Of a stretch of 64,000 nucleotides of DNA, positions 44,501 to 56,036 are shown piece after piece. A program made the position numbers and the translations under genes. This stretch comes from Protula sp. h YS-2021 (taxonomy: Eukaryota > Annelida > Polychaeta > Sabellida > Serpulidae): assembly GCA_949752745.1 (NCBI GenBank), contig OX457028.1, positions 25,797,458 to 25,861,457 on the forward strand. Reading direction: 5' to 3'. The stretch's first letter is position 1. Every line of letters starts with the position of its first letter. Under the pieces are notes generated by a model. The model was not told where the DNA came from, did not search any database, and saw only the letters and a list, made by a program, of their open reading frames with translations.

Positions 44501-46430
44501 TTATTACAGAGAGCATGCTATATATAGTTTCGTTGTTTTAATGTGTTAGTCAATGCAGTAGAATAGTATTATTTTTCTATTAGATAGTTTTATCTTAACT
44601 ATTTCAGTGGTTTTATTATTGTGTCATAGCTAATAATATGAAAGCTTACGTCGATTGTCATTACGAAAAAGCCATATTTTTGAGAACTAAACATTTTAAA
44701 TTCACAGTGTCATTTTGTGGGCGGCCATAATTTTGTTGATAAAATCTATTTTTAATTTAGTCCCTCAACCGTTAGTTATTGCTTCTAAAGAGAAACCTTT
44801 GATTAAGAACAAGCACTCGAAACTCAAGAAAGCGAATAAATCCCTCCCCCCCCCCCCCCACCATCTCCTAAAAATGCTTATGCTTATTGCGAACCCAAAG
44901 GTGCAAGTTGCTTAAGCAGAAGTAACCTATACACATACATAAAATGAAATTTGTGTTTTTCAGAGTTGGCTTTGTATTTGATTGGTTGTCTCAGAATCAC
45001 GTGATACTTGCTTACTCTTTAGCTGCTTTATCGTTTTGGCCGAGAATTTATGTAATTTGCAAGGTCGCTGGCAGTTAAGAGCGTGTGAAAACTAAATCCG
45101 AAGCGCTAAAATTAAATAAATTTTGAGATTTAAAGGAATGGCGTGAATGTGCAACATGGCAGTAATAATAATAACATTTGGAAGTCAAACTCAAAACAAC
45201 AACTAAAAAAGCGCCACAAAATTGTAAACACACGTGATCTAGGGACCTCCATTCGACTCGCAAGCACTTGAGATCTTTACTCTCGAAATTATACACTGTT
45301 ATTGCGTATGATTGTTTTGTACTTATTCTATTTTCTTGAAAGTTCTTTTAACAAACAGGTCCTTCCTACCTCACCTCAGAGTTACAAATAGTGGTCAGTC
45401 GCCTTTAGCGTATTCTCGGTTTTATCCCAAAGCACACCTCCCCCTCTCTCTCTTTTCCAGCAATAATAAATTTTGCATCTCCCGGCCAGTTGCCCCAAAT
45501 CACACATTTGTCCTTTTGTGCTGTAGAATAAACACTGCAAAAGCTATTATTATGTTTATGCAAATTCTCGTTTCTTTACTTTAGATGTATTGCTAACGTC
45601 TCCCTTGAACTGAAACATAAACTAAGGTTGCAATCCATATTATGGCAATTAAATGAAACTGCAAAATAACTTTACGAAGAGTTAATGTCCTTTATTAGGT
45701 CGACTTTTTATATGCTATTGAAAATGTGAACTGTGGGTTGAGAGAGAGAAGCAAAACTAAAAGTTACTGTTGTATATTGCTATATAAAGCACTGAATAAC
45801 CATGGGTCGGGATGGGTTGTTATAGTAGAACTAGGTATTTATTCTGAGAAAACGTTGCCAAGTGTTCCGTTACTGAGGATATTGGGTGATTGACATTGGG
45901 CAATGTACGGCATAAAGTGACACAATGTTCTCATGTATGACTATCTCTGCTACAATGTGCACATTAGCGTGCCACCAAATTATCATTATTATCTGGTAAT
46001 AAATAATGTAATATTGTATCAAGTTGTCTTTCATTTCTGTGCCCAGTGTAATTTCGTCAAAATAAGCCAAATATTGTTTATTCCTGTTTTACTGTTACAA
46101 GCAGCTATTTCCGTACCCCTGATTATTGGAGAAGTGACGTTGTAAGAAATTAAAAGGCATTTATATGTGTTATTCGAGATTAACCGTAACAATGACGCTT
46201 GTTATGATAATACGTGTCGAAGACAAAAAACACCTTTTCAAAGGGAAATCCCAACAACACTAACTACGTCAGTAGCCCACGTCATCAACCACAAACGTGA
46301 TGTACCACTCTGTCATTTGTATTATTTTGAACGCAGCAACCAGGCACCTCCAAATGCCTAAGACAGGTTGGGTCGGGTTGCCTTAGGCTTCTTGCCGTCA
46401 TTGCTGAGGTTAATCTCCAATAACACATGA
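40983..46430. other. Non-coding region downstream of ZMIZ
   Basis: I see no convincing exon, RNA gene or transposon protein here. The region is AT-rich and could include extended 3' UTR. It contains CRE palindromes at 41386-41393 (inside GCGTGACGTCACGC) and 43287-43294, a C-rich tract at 41137-41165, and two ATGCAAAT-like octamers near 43960 and 44416. Confidence 0.6.
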
Positions 46431-46640
46431 AAATGCGTTTTAATTTCTCAATCCGCCAAAAGTTGGCCAACTGGGGGCATTTTTAAATTTATAATATCCA
46501 ATTTACAAAATGCTTCTCCCACAAACTTGATTGGATTCCTTTCCAGTCTTGTACGATTGTTCTACAGGTAGGCCTCTTGAGAGGAAACTCTTTGGCGATC
46601 CGCCAAAAACTGGCCAAAGGAGGGGCATTTTTATCACCCG
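46430..46640 (-). repeat. Copy of the 59-kb tandem-repeat family, inverted
   Basis: On the - strand this reads as the same unit that forms the array at 59.1-60.4 kb: a GGCGGAT-type segment, an AGAGGCCTACCT-like segment, GGAAAGGAATCC and GTGGGAGAAGCATTTTG. It forms the left edge of a repeat-rich block. A second, partial copy forms the right edge at 48.64-48.79 kb. Confidence 0.75.
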
Positions 46641-46659
46641 TATAAACGAGGGATATAGT

Positions 46660-46690
46660 GATAAGCGTGTCTGTCTGTCTGTCTATCCGC
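46660..46690. repeat. (GTCT)n short microsatellite
   Basis: GTGTCTGTCTGTCTGTCTATCC lies at the start of the internal part of the repeat block. Similar TCTGTC/TCCGTC leaders occur at 27847 and 32030. Confidence 0.8.
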
Positions 46691-47138
46691 CGGAAACAGA
46701 TGGGTTTGTCCGCGCAAATATATATTGCAGATGTGCATCGTCGTATTATTTTTTGAAATTGCTGAAAAAATGACAAATTGTCAAAATTGCAAAAAATTAC
46801 GTTGAACTTAGCAATTGTGTGATGTTTTGTCGGCAGCACTTCACATATAACCATTTGCTGTAGGGATCACAAACCTTGCACATTGAAAATATACACATTG
46901 TAGATGTACATCGTTGTTTTGTTTTTGAAATCGGTGATAAATTGAAAAAAAAACTGTCAGTTTGTCAAAAATTGCCCAAAATTACGTGGGACTGAGCAAT
47001 CGTGTCCAAAAGAAAAAGCCAAGATAAACGTTTCCGACCATAAGGTCCCCGGCCATAACGTCCTCAAATGAATTTATTTTCAAAAGGTCGCCAGAGCAAA
47101 CAAGCCATCGTCGAAGGCGCAGACCCCAACCGAACTCA

Positions 47139-47800
47139 ACAAGTCGCCATTTTGGCAATTTTTTACCGATTTGAAAAATAACACGTCGTTGAACAACTAC
47201 AGTATATATATTCACTGTGCAAGGTAGCATATGCCTAGGATAAAAAGTTTCGGAGAAATGGCGTGGAAAGCACCCATGTCTTACATTGCAGTTATCTAAA
47301 AAAAATCACATTTTTGACAAGTTGCCATTTTGGCAATTTTTTTACCGACTTGAAAAATAACATGACGTTGCACAACTTCAATATATATATTTTCACTGTG
47401 CATGGTAGCATATGCCTAGGGTAAATAGTTTCGGAGATCTCGCGTGGAAAGCTCACAAGTCTTACATAGCAGCTATCTGAAAAGATCGGTATTTTTGACA
47501 AGTCGCCATTTTGGCAATTTTTGGCCGATTTGAAAAAAATAACATGGCGTTACACAACTTCAGTATATATATTTTCACTGTGCAAGGTAGCATATGCTTA
47601 GGATTAATAGTTTCTGAGATCTCGCGTGGAAAGCACCCAAGTCAAAAGATCACAATTTTTGACAAGTCGCCAGTTTGGCAATTTTTGGCCGATTTGAAAA
47701 ATAACACGACGTTTCACAACTTGCATATGCCTAGGGTAAATAGTTTCGGAGAACTTGCGTGGAAACAAAACAGCACCCAAAGTGTGACACACGGACGGAC
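47139..47800. repeat. Tandem repeat, ~165-181 bp x 4
   Basis: ACAAGTCGCCATTTTGGCAA or close variants start units at about 47139, 47316, 47497 and 47661. Units share GCATATGCCTAGG and AGTTTCGGAGA. The last copy lacks the middle part. The array ends in a short ACGGACGGACAG stretch. Confidence 0.9.
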
Positions 47801-47924
47801 AGATGAATGGATAAGCAGACGGATACAGGGCAATCCTATAGACCCCCGGGCTCGACCGGTTGGGGTCTAAAACGTGTACGATAACCTAAATCAACGCTTT
47901 ATTAAGCTTTACACCTTCCATAAG

Positions 47925-48600
47925 GTCGTCGGCAATAATGTGCCCGGCAATAAGTTCCGCATCCATAACGTCCCCAAATGGACTGAAGGTCAAAACATCC
48001 CCTAAGCAAAATTTGTCGTAGTGGAATCCAGGACTAAACGTCATCGGCCGTAAGGTCCCCAAATAAATTTAGGGCCAAAAAGTTCCCAAAGCTAAAAACA
48101 CATTATAACCTAAATTAACGCTTTATTAAGCTTTACACCGGCCATAATATCCCTGCAAGGTCCCCAAATGGATTTACGGCGAAAACGCTCCCAAACCAAA
48201 ATTTGTCGTGAATTCCTGGACAAAACATTCCCGGTTATTAAGTCCCCAAATGAATTTAGGGCTAAAACGTTTCAAAAAGAAAAAAAAACCATGTAACCTA
48301 AATCAATATTTTATTAAGCTTTACACTTGCCATAATGTCTCCGGCCATAAGTACCCCAAATGAATTTAGTTTCAAAACGTCCCAAAAAGCAAAATAAAAA
48401 AAACGCTTTGTTAAGCTTTACCGCGGCCATAAGCTCTCCAAATTAACTTCGGGCCAAAACGTCTGCAAAGAAAGTTTGTCGTGGAATTCGGGACAAATCG
48501 TCGCCGGCCATGAGGTCCCCGATTATAAGGACCCCAAATTTAAGGCAAAAACGTACCCAAAGCAAAACGCATAATTTTAACGCTTTGCAGCGGACAAAAG
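47925..48600. repeat. Dimeric tandem repeat, ~190 bp (82 + 108)
   Basis: GTCCCCAAATG-like landmarks fall at about 47973, 48055, 48162, 48243, 48353, 48436 and 48531, alternating near 82 and 108 bp. The real unit is therefore about 190 bp made of two related halves. Shared words are GGCCATAA, AATTTAGGGC and AACGCTTTATTAAGCTTTAC. One diverged copy also precedes the neighbouring array at 47028-47100. Confidence 0.85.
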
Positions 48601-48639
48601 GTGATCGGGTTGCCTTCAAATTTTGCATAAATGCTCACC

Positions 48640-48790
48640 AGGCGGTGTCCCTTTTGAAAAATAACTTTTTGGTGTTCCGCCAAAAATTGGCTAAATAGCG
48701 GGCATTTAAAAACCTAAAGCAAATTTTCAAAATGCTTCTCCCACAATTAACATCGGATTCACCTAAATTTTTGTAAGAATATTTCCTGGA
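48640..48790 (-). repeat. Second inverted copy of the 59-kb repeat unit
   Basis: It contains TTCCGCCAAAAATTGGC, CAAAATGCTTCTCCCACAA and an adjacent ATCGGATTC. This is the right boundary of the 46.4-48.8 kb repeat block, in the same orientation as the left copy. Confidence 0.65.
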
Positions 48791-48799
48791 TGTTTAAGT

Positions 48800-49200
48800 T
48801 TCGAAAATTACTTATTTTATTTTTTGGCCATTCTGCACAAAATAATGAATTATCTGCATTTTAAGTCTTTTTCTAATGTTTTCTTTATATTTTTTGCATG
48901 CCTAAAAAATTTGCCTGATGCCGCCGTTTGAATGTTTTGGGGATCAAGTTTTTCAAAATAATTTTTAGACTGATTGCTTTCATTTTCTAGGCGTAGTCAA
49001 ACATTGGAGCTCTTTGACATTAACTTATTTGAGATCTGCCAGAGATTAAGCAAATGCCGCTCTTTGAAAAATTTTCAGTAAGCGGTTTTTAGACTATGAC
49101 AACCACTTTTTGGCGACTATGCAAGCCTTTTGATACTTGATTCACTAGATCTCGGCTAATAACAATGTCCCTGGACATTCTTTTTGATACGCCATGACAA
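48800..49200. other. No feature seen
   Basis: This is AT-rich sequence between the repeat block and the DIRS-like remnant. No open frame or repeat is recognised. Confidence 0.5.
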
Positions 49201-49229
49201 TAGTCTCTTTAATGTAATTTGACACTGTC

Positions 49230-50900
49230 TGTTTCTCTATGTCATGACAACGCCAGGCACATAAGAAATCGAGCGTTTCTGATCAGAATATCGATACTTC
49301 TTGGACACCTCTAGATAGTAGCGCAGTGTTCGCACTGGGCAGAGAGCTTTTCCTGCGAAATCGTCAGGCCAACAAATATCGTCGAGAGCTGTGATGGAAA
49401 TGTCTTTAAACATCGCAGCACCATTGGTGAGAAGCTCCGCCCGATAGCGCAGCACCTTGTTATCCAGGGCGTGAAGTTCGCCCCGCCTCTTCCTTGTCGC
49501 CAATGCCATCAGAAATGTGCACACGAGAGTGAGTTCTTTTGGTGCCAAATCTTTCATGTGCACGAACGAGCCTTTCTGCGAAAAAACAGCACCAGTCGTA
49601 TGTTCAACTAAACCACCGTTCGTAGCGCGACTAAGCGTTCGAGTTTCGCAAAACTTGCGTGAGATGCTTATCGAACTCTGAGAACTTGTTTAAAATAACT
49701 GATCTGTAGCCCTCAATAGTGCGCAGTTACAAGCGGCGTTCTACGAACAAACAGATGGGGAAATCGGCTAGGGATGTTGCGGCGAGTGGGTCTAGTTTGC
49801 GCCTTGAACAGAAAAATCCGAACAACTTTCATTCCAACAAATAGACAGTGGACGTGGAGTCCGTATGTATCTTGTCCACCAATGGCTGCACTTTTCCTGG
49901 AAACCCCCAGCGACTTCGCTACGGACTACCGATGCACCAAAGTCAGAGGCGGAACAGATGGGGCTAGGGATGGATATAATCCAAATGAGGTTGGCGCAGC
50001 ATCCCTGGCGTGACTAAAAGTGCTTTCTGGCGTACAAAGTGAGACTGCAGTAGCAGGAGAATCCACTTCGCCTCCGGCTGAAGACAGCCACCATCAGCAT
50101 TTTCCGCTTGGGCTGTTGTTGGATTTTCTGTAATGTTTGTGCCAGCAGTGTTGTCTGTAGAAAGAGTAACAATACTTTGCCTGGCCAAGCCCACTGTAGT
50201 GCAGCGATCCCTCGCCTTGCTTGTTCGGGCATGGTGACACATACCGGGAGAGCTGGGCTGTCCGCCTGCTGGCAAACAAATCCACCTGTGCTGGCCCCAA
50301 CGGAGATTGGTGTTTATCCACTGAACCGTTTGGCTTGACAGCGTCCATTCGGTCGATACAATTTTCGCTCCTCTGCAAGCCAGGTCCGCTACCACATTGT
50401 GAAGTCCCATGATGTGACGCAGCACAATTTGGAACTGATATTGTTGCGCAGAATGACCTTTGTCAACACTAACTCGCGAGAGCGTGTGCCTCTCTGCTTC
50501 TTCAGATAAGCAACCGTCGCAGTTTTTTTATGAGAAACACTACCGTGTGGCTGCGCAACCTCTGGCGCAGCAGTTGGCAGCCTTGCTTGACAGCCCATAT
50601 CTCTTTCACATTGATGTGTACGTTCCGCAAGTCGTCACTTCACTCACCCGATCAGGTTTGTCCATCGAGGAAGACACCCCAGCCAGTCGTCGATGCGTCT
50701 GTCTGCACTTAACAACCGTGCACCTGGCTGGTGAATGACATTCCTACCACCAGGTTCTTGCGATTTCTCCAACAGTGGAGATTTACGGTTGCTGCTGTCG
50801 TCAGCTCAGCACAGCGTCTTGGGGCGAGACCGTGAAACAGCAGTCGACGAACGAGTGCTGAACTATAAAAAGTCCATAGGAGCTAAACAATGACGTGTAT
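49230..50900 (-). mobile_element. DIRS-like (tyrosine-recombinase) retrotransposon remnant
   Basis: On the - strand, an RNase H-like segment (VAYLKKQRGTRSREL, HIMGLHNVVADLACRG) comes first at 50.6-50.3 kb. A segment of the type GPAQVDLFASRRTAQLSRYV at about 50.3-50.2 kb follows, as in the RT-RNase H region of DIRS elements. Downstream at 49,563-49,237 is a tyrosine-recombinase core with ALATRKRRGELHAL and LCPVRTLRYYLE, which match the box carrying the first catalytic Arg and the LCPVRALRYYL motif. The order RT/RH then YR fits DIRS rather than LTR elements. Frame changes around 50.2-50.4 kb show decay. The catalytic Tyr end is not recognisable. Confidence 0.8.
49237..49563 (-). pseudogene. Tyrosine recombinase fragment of DIRS-like element
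   Basis: About 108 residues are open. They include the KRRGELHAL box (catalytic Arg region), a D-rich central part and LCPVRTLRYYLE, followed by an ISYVPG segment comparable to the LFISY of intact elements. The box with the second Arg and the nucleophilic Tyr is missing, so the enzyme is truncated. In intact elements this protein integrates the circular DNA copy. Confidence 0.8.
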
Positions 50901-51222
50901 CTTCTGTGTTGTCCGTTGCACTCTGTTTTCGGTCGGGAAACTATGCTAGCCAGTCATATTGTGTCAGCAACAGTTATTAGGGGTTAGACAGATTTAAAAT
51001 CTTGCAGAAACTAAAATCTTTTAAAATCTTGCCATATCTATGTCTTAAAAGTAATGCTAAAGGTTTATATCTTTAAAAACGAGATAATTTTACTTGGGTC
51101 AGCTCTGAAATGTCTCGAGCGTATCTGGTCGAAATCAATAGAGTCTATCAGAATATGTTTTACAGTAAATCGTTCTTGACACCCAAGGCACTCGGTCGGT
51201 GGTTCTAACAAGGTGCTTGTGA

Positions 51223-51468
51223 TTGTATTATATTGTATTGTTCTTTAGATCCCTTTCAACTGCTATGGTCATGTCGGGATCCCCCTGCCACATTATACTG
51301 AAATGGGGCATTCCAGCTCTCCTTCTAACCCTTGCATATGGAGTGCCTCACAGGGTAGCAAGGGGGAGCTCCAATTTTAAAGTCTTAGGTATGACCCGAC
51401 CGGGGTTCGAACCCACGATCTTCCAGTCTCGAGGCGGACACTCTAACCACCAGGTCACCGAGGCTGCG
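51223..51468 (-). mobile_element. tRNA-derived SINE
   Basis: On the - strand the element opens with a tRNA-like head: an A-box-like segment (TGACCTGGTGGTTAGAGTG) and a B box in palindromic GGGTTCGAACCC (51403-51414). A CGGGTCATACC-type body follows, then unrelated sequence, ending in an AT-rich AATACAATATAATACA tail. Heads of this form are common in molluscan SINEs as I remember them. It lies directly at the 3' side of the neighbouring LINE in the same orientation. Confidence 0.8.
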
Positions 51469-51547
51469 ATATATGTATGTCCTATTCTGGCTCCGTGGTA
51501 AACCATTTTATCTCGCACATTGTTTAGTGGCGGGGTTTTTTGTCCGA

Positions 51548-52063
51548 CTAAGGAGTTGGTTTGATACAGCTCGTTGTTTCTTTGTTTGTTCCATCTTTCT
51601 TGCAACAGCCTTTTTTGTATCTTGTGATGTGGTACTTAAAATCGATGGCTGGTATGAGCATGTCAGTACAATTGTCATATAGAGCCTCTTTTGCAGCTCT
51701 GTTGGCTGCCTCGTTGCCTCGGATTCCCATGTGACTTGGAACCCAGCAGAACACTGTCTTTGCCAGCTTTGGCAGTATCGTCATGCCTTTCCAGAAGGTC
51801 AAGGATAATTGGGTTTGATATTTATAGGTTTTCAATTGATTGCAGGACGGACATCGAGTCCGCGCATAACAAAGTTTTTGTATCGGCTGATCTTCACTAT
51901 CTGGATGGCAAAATGTAGTTTTAATTTCGGCTGAGAAAATAGAGGATTCATCTGGAAATCTTGTTTTCAAGATGTTTGTTTCAGTTACAACGGAGGCAGC
52001 CGATTTGTCGTCGAGCTTTGAGCCGTCAGTGTAGACGAAAGGGTAGTCTTTAAATTCTTCCAT
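51548..52063 (-). pseudogene. LINE RNase H domain fragment
   Basis: The open frame starts before YTDGSK (first catalytic Asp) and retains the Glu region (FSAEI). It also retains the WVPSHMGIRGNEAANRAAK motif, where Asn replaces the usual final Asp. Confidence 0.8.
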
Positions 52064-52155
52064 GAGATCTGCAAAGTATGATCGAAATAGAAAGGGGCTG
52101 GTTGTTTCCTTTGCATAGACCGAAGGTTGTTAAATACCGCAGGTTTGGTGAGTTT

Positions 52156-52563
52156 CTACTGTGGTACTTCTGGTACTCTGTATTTTGCAATTGACTCTAT
52201 GGTAACGTCAGCGTTATCGAGGTGAGGCAGAAACCTCGCTCCGAATGAAGCTATTACGGTAGGGTCTCTTTCATGGAAGTGGAAAAAGTCTGATCCAAAG
52301 ACGGAGTTGTACGTGGGATTCCTCTTATTTGCATAAAGCTTTGTTGCGTACTGCATGGCGAGTTTAATTCGGTGAACGCCAAGAGGCTGCTCATTTGCCT
52401 CCACATGCAGGCTTTCTGCTGGTGATGTTCTAAAAGCATTTAGACACAGTCGTAAACCCCGATTTTGTATCGGGTCAAGCATTTTTAGGTATGACGGTCT
52501 TGTTGATCCATACACAATGCTGCCACAGTCTAATCTGGACCGTATCAAGGCTCGGTAAAGCAT
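52156..52563 (-). pseudogene. LINE RT C-terminal (thumb) fragment
   Basis: LYRALIRSRLDCGSIVYGS, LDPIQNRGLRLCLNAFRTSP and ESLHVEANEQPL are typical of the region between RT and RNase H in I/Jockey-type elements. Confidence 0.85.
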
Positions 52564-52670
52564 AAGTTTTATATCCCGATCTGAGCCGCAGTCATGGGAA
52601 GATACTACTGTTAGAAGGTTGAGTGCTGTTTGGCATTTTCGTTTAAGTTCTTTGATGTGTGGAATAAAGC

Positions 52671-52925
52671 TTAGCTTGTAATTGAAAAGTAAACCCAGAA
52701 ATTTGGTTTCTTTAACAGGATTCTCTTACAAATGATTCGTCTTACAACGTGGTCCAGGGTATTTCTTTGTTTCCTAAAACCACTGTATATCGGCCAATTA
52801 TTGCCTTCTATATACCAGATGAATCTGTTCGCTATCATGCGTTCAAATGTTTTACACAGTGAACTTGTTAAAGAAATTGGTCTATAATTTTTTTGGCTGA
52901 TGGGGTCTTTGTTTGGTTTTGGCAC
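52671..52925 (-). pseudogene. LINE reverse transcriptase core fragment
   Basis: It shows the PKPNKDP and NYRPISLTSSLCK motifs and a SGFRKQRNTLDHV box. The catalytic YADD region is not preserved in this frame. Confidence 0.85.
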
Positions 52926-53755
52926 TGGTATGATATAGCTTCTCTCTATATTTCTGGAAAGTTACCACATTTCCAGGCTTGGTTAAGCAGGCCAAGAAGT
53001 ATTTCCATGCTTTCATTTGGCAAGTGTTTAAGAGTTTGGTAGTGTATGTCATCTGAGCCAGCCGCGGAATTGTGATATTTGTTTAAGGCCTGTCGGAGTT
53101 CACTCAGTGAGAAATCGCAGTTGTAAGATTTCCTATTGTCCGAGGAAAAGTTTATGTTTTTCGTTCTTTAAGTGCCTTTTGCCGTCTAAAGTTTTCGCTG
53201 TTGTGTTTAGAGGATGAGATACGTTCAAATGTTTCTCCCAGGACGCCAGATATTTCTTTTGTTCCTATTGCAGTGGTATTGTTCGTTTGCAAGTGGCTCA
53301 CCGGACCTAGAGCGCCTTTGGCGAATGTTTTCCTAATCATGTCCCAGGTTTTCTTTAATGAAGTCTTTCCGTTTAGCTTGGAAACAAACTCCTCCCATGA
53401 GTGTTTTACTTTGTTTTACAGTCGTGCGAGCGATGGCATTGAGCCTGTTATATTCCATTCTTCTACTGGTGTCAGAATGACTGATGAATTATAATGCTTG
53501 TTTTCGAACAGCTACTGGCCGTTTGCATTCATCGTTGAACCAGAGTTTGTATAGTTTTTTTTGCGACAGCAGACTATTTTTTGGGATAGTCTTTTCCATT
53601 ACTGATTGTATTAGAGCAGTGAAGAGTAAAATAGGGTCATTATCGCTTTCAAGGTATTCTTGCGTCACTGGCTGATGGCATAACTCTTGGCATTGTAGCC
53701 TGCTTTGTTAAAATTCCACTTTTCTTCTCTATGTTGTCGTGGTGAAATAAATTGT

Positions 53756-54136
53756 TTAAGCAAAATTGGAGTGATCACTTCCATGTACTTCGTCTATAGT
53801 TTTCCAGCTAAAATCCCGATTCAAGTTAACAGAGGATTTAGACAGATCGATAGAGGTTTTTGAACCATTGCTCATATGAAAATATGTTGGTGTTTTGTCA
53901 TTGAATAAAGACAGGATGTGATGGTTTGGTAAGTTTCCTATCATCTTTCCTTTTTGGTCTGTTGTATGGTTGCCCCACATTATACTATGCGCATTGAAAT
54001 CACCGACGAGTAGTTTGGGTTTTGGGTGGGGGTGCAGAGTGAGAGGAGGGCGAGGAGACGACTGAGGAGATGGCGTAAGAAATGGATGGGGATAACCGTA
54101 ACGCAGCCATTTCAGCACGTTCTTCGGGGCCTCCAT
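53756..54136 (-). pseudogene. LINE APE-type endonuclease fragment
   Basis: LLVGDFNAHSIMWGNHTTD carries the GDFN motif, and GSDHSN near the end matches the GSDH-P signature of EEP nucleases. The upstream part is replaced by Pro/Ser-rich low complexity. Confidence 0.85.
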
Positions 54137-54149
54137 CTCTTTCCATTTT

Positions 54150-55780
54150 ACCCAAAAATGTTTCAGTCTTCCCTTTCCTCAACGGCCCAGGTGTCTGTGC
54201 AAGTTGCAACTGGAGTTGTAACGGGAAGTATTACAGTCTGTTCATCGTCCAAAGGCTCTGACTGCATCTCGACCCCTGCACGATAAAAAACTGATTGCTA
54301 TCTGCTCTGAGTGATTCCCTGCGACTTGGGTGTGTCATCTTGGCACGGCCTCTTGGCTCTGGGCTGCGGCTTTGACCCTTAAGCTGTTGGGCGTTTAGCC
54401 TTGTGTGCCCCACCAGTTTTTTTGGGCGGCGTTGCTGTTGGATCGCGTGTTGCATGAACTTACCCTTCAGCAAGTCTTTAAACTCAGACGTGAGGCGGGC
54501 CACGCTAGGGGGAGGAGTTTGCAGAAAAAGTTTAGTATGCCCAGCAATTGGCAAGCCCCCTGAATACTGCGGCATTCCCCAGAGAGAATGGTGAAGCAAT
54601 GCAACCCGGCGTAATCGCTTCGCTTTCAAGCTGAGCCACGTTACAATATACCCATGCAATGAAGTGTACTAGGTTATCCATCACCGCCAGGCGACAGTGC
54701 TTGCATGAAAATATATCGCAGCGCGACTATCGCAAAATCCTGAAACGAGAGGATATTGAGCGACCGCCGCGACCACTCTTCAAACGTGCACTGAATCCAC
54801 GGCAAACGTTGCTTCAGCGGTTGTGGTGCGTTCATTGGCATGAACTAGTCATGCGTGACGTACCGCGCCGTTTTAAATTCCAGCAGTCTGCACGTAGAGA
54901 CACGGTGATATTCCTGTTCAGAATCTTATCCGCGTGACCATCTGTCTTCGAATTGAAAATATTCTTAATGCCCTACGTCGTGGGCAATGCCATGCGTGCC
55001 GGGCGTGGCTCTACTTCGCGCTGCGACGCGGAATGCAAGTGCTGATGCCGCCGGCTGGAGCGGTTCTAGCGTAGCACCACTCTTGTGATGCCTGATAATC
55101 ATGCGCAACAGGTTTGTGAACTGAATGTCCGCTGGTTCCCACGTCCGCTAGAATCCTCGTCTTCCACCCCGCAAGGCTCAGAATGCGAATCTGGGAACGT
55201 TGGCGGAGAAGCGTGCGAACGCATTTTGGCCCCGAGAAATCCCGTTGTGGTACCACTGTGACCTTCAGTGGCGAACGAGTCCCCCGATCATTAATCTCGC
55301 GAAGGCGAGTAGTGACTGTCGCTTTCATCTCTTCATCCCCAGAAGAAGATGCAGCCGACGTTGCGCGATGGGACTCTTCTGGTTCACACTAAGGTGAGGC
55401 ATTCTGTTCACTGGTTTTGCGAGATAGGGCGGGCATTACCGGTGACAGTCTCCAAATGTCCGGCAGCAGCGGCCGCCTATGGTTCTGTTTGTTTAGGCGC
55501 TGCAACCGTATGGACTGGTGAGCCATCACGGGCGCGAGCAACTGGTGGAGCGTTTGTCAGACGACTTTGTCAGACTATCTTAAGCAATACGTGTCACTGT
55601 CCCTACGTAAGGTGACGATTCGTCACACGTCCTATCAGGCGTATGCGAAGGCACTCCCTCATTCGCTTTCTCCCTACACTACACGAGGTGTGGGGATCCA
55701 GATGTGACATTGTGATTGTATGCTGGCTCCACATAGTAAGCTGATCTAAGCCCTGATTGATTGTGTTGTTATCAATGATG
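54150..55780. other. Unassigned, probably decayed retrotransposon sequence
   Basis: Higher GC than its surroundings, with several short overlapping frames on both strands (for example 54231-54659 - and 55011-55328 -) but no motif I can name. It could include the ORF1 of the LINE on the left or the 5' part of the CR1-like LINE on the right. Confidence 0.4.
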
Positions 55781-56036
55781 CAATGTCCGAGATGTTTGAA
55801 CTGGAATGTTCGGTTCCCCAAGGATCCAAGCTAGGGCCGCGCCTGTACAGTCAGTATACCCGATTTCTTAACTTACTGTTGCGAATTCTAGTGCTGTGTT
55901 TCACTGTTACGCTGATAATCAGCTTCAAAAATCGCTTAATCCCCGGTGGACGTGTTCACAAAACGAAGCAAAAGTACATTTTGAAAATGGTATGTTACAA
56001 GTTGCCTATTCCCTCAAGGATAACAAACTAAAACTA

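Larger units (their letters stand above)
51500..54140 (-). mobile_element. I/Nimb-like LINE remnant (endonuclease, RT, RNase H)
   Basis: Read on the - strand, the fragments occur in canonical order. They are an APE-type endonuclease (VGDFNAHS, GSDHSN; 54.1-53.75 kb), a linker and RT N-terminus (SAAGSDDIHYQTLKHLP), an RT core (MPKPNKDP, NYRPISLTSSLCKTFERMI; 52.93-52.67 kb), an RT thumb (RALIRSRLDCGSIVYG; from 52.56 kb) and RNase H (YTDGSK, WVPSHMGIRGNEAAN; 52.06-51.55 kb). RNase H after RT places it in the I/Nimb group. Several frameshifts are present, and the last RNase H Asp (normally GNEKAD) reads Asn, so it is dead. Confidence 0.88.

Noticed and set aside
49230..50900. LTR retrotransposon (gypsy) assignment
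   Set aside because: A tyrosine-recombinase core follows the RT/RNase H part and no DDE integrase or LTR pair was seen, which fits DIRS better.
51403..51468. tRNA gene
   Set aside because: The A and B boxes are present but they head a SINE with an unrelated body and AT-rich tail, and the cloverleaf cannot be completed.
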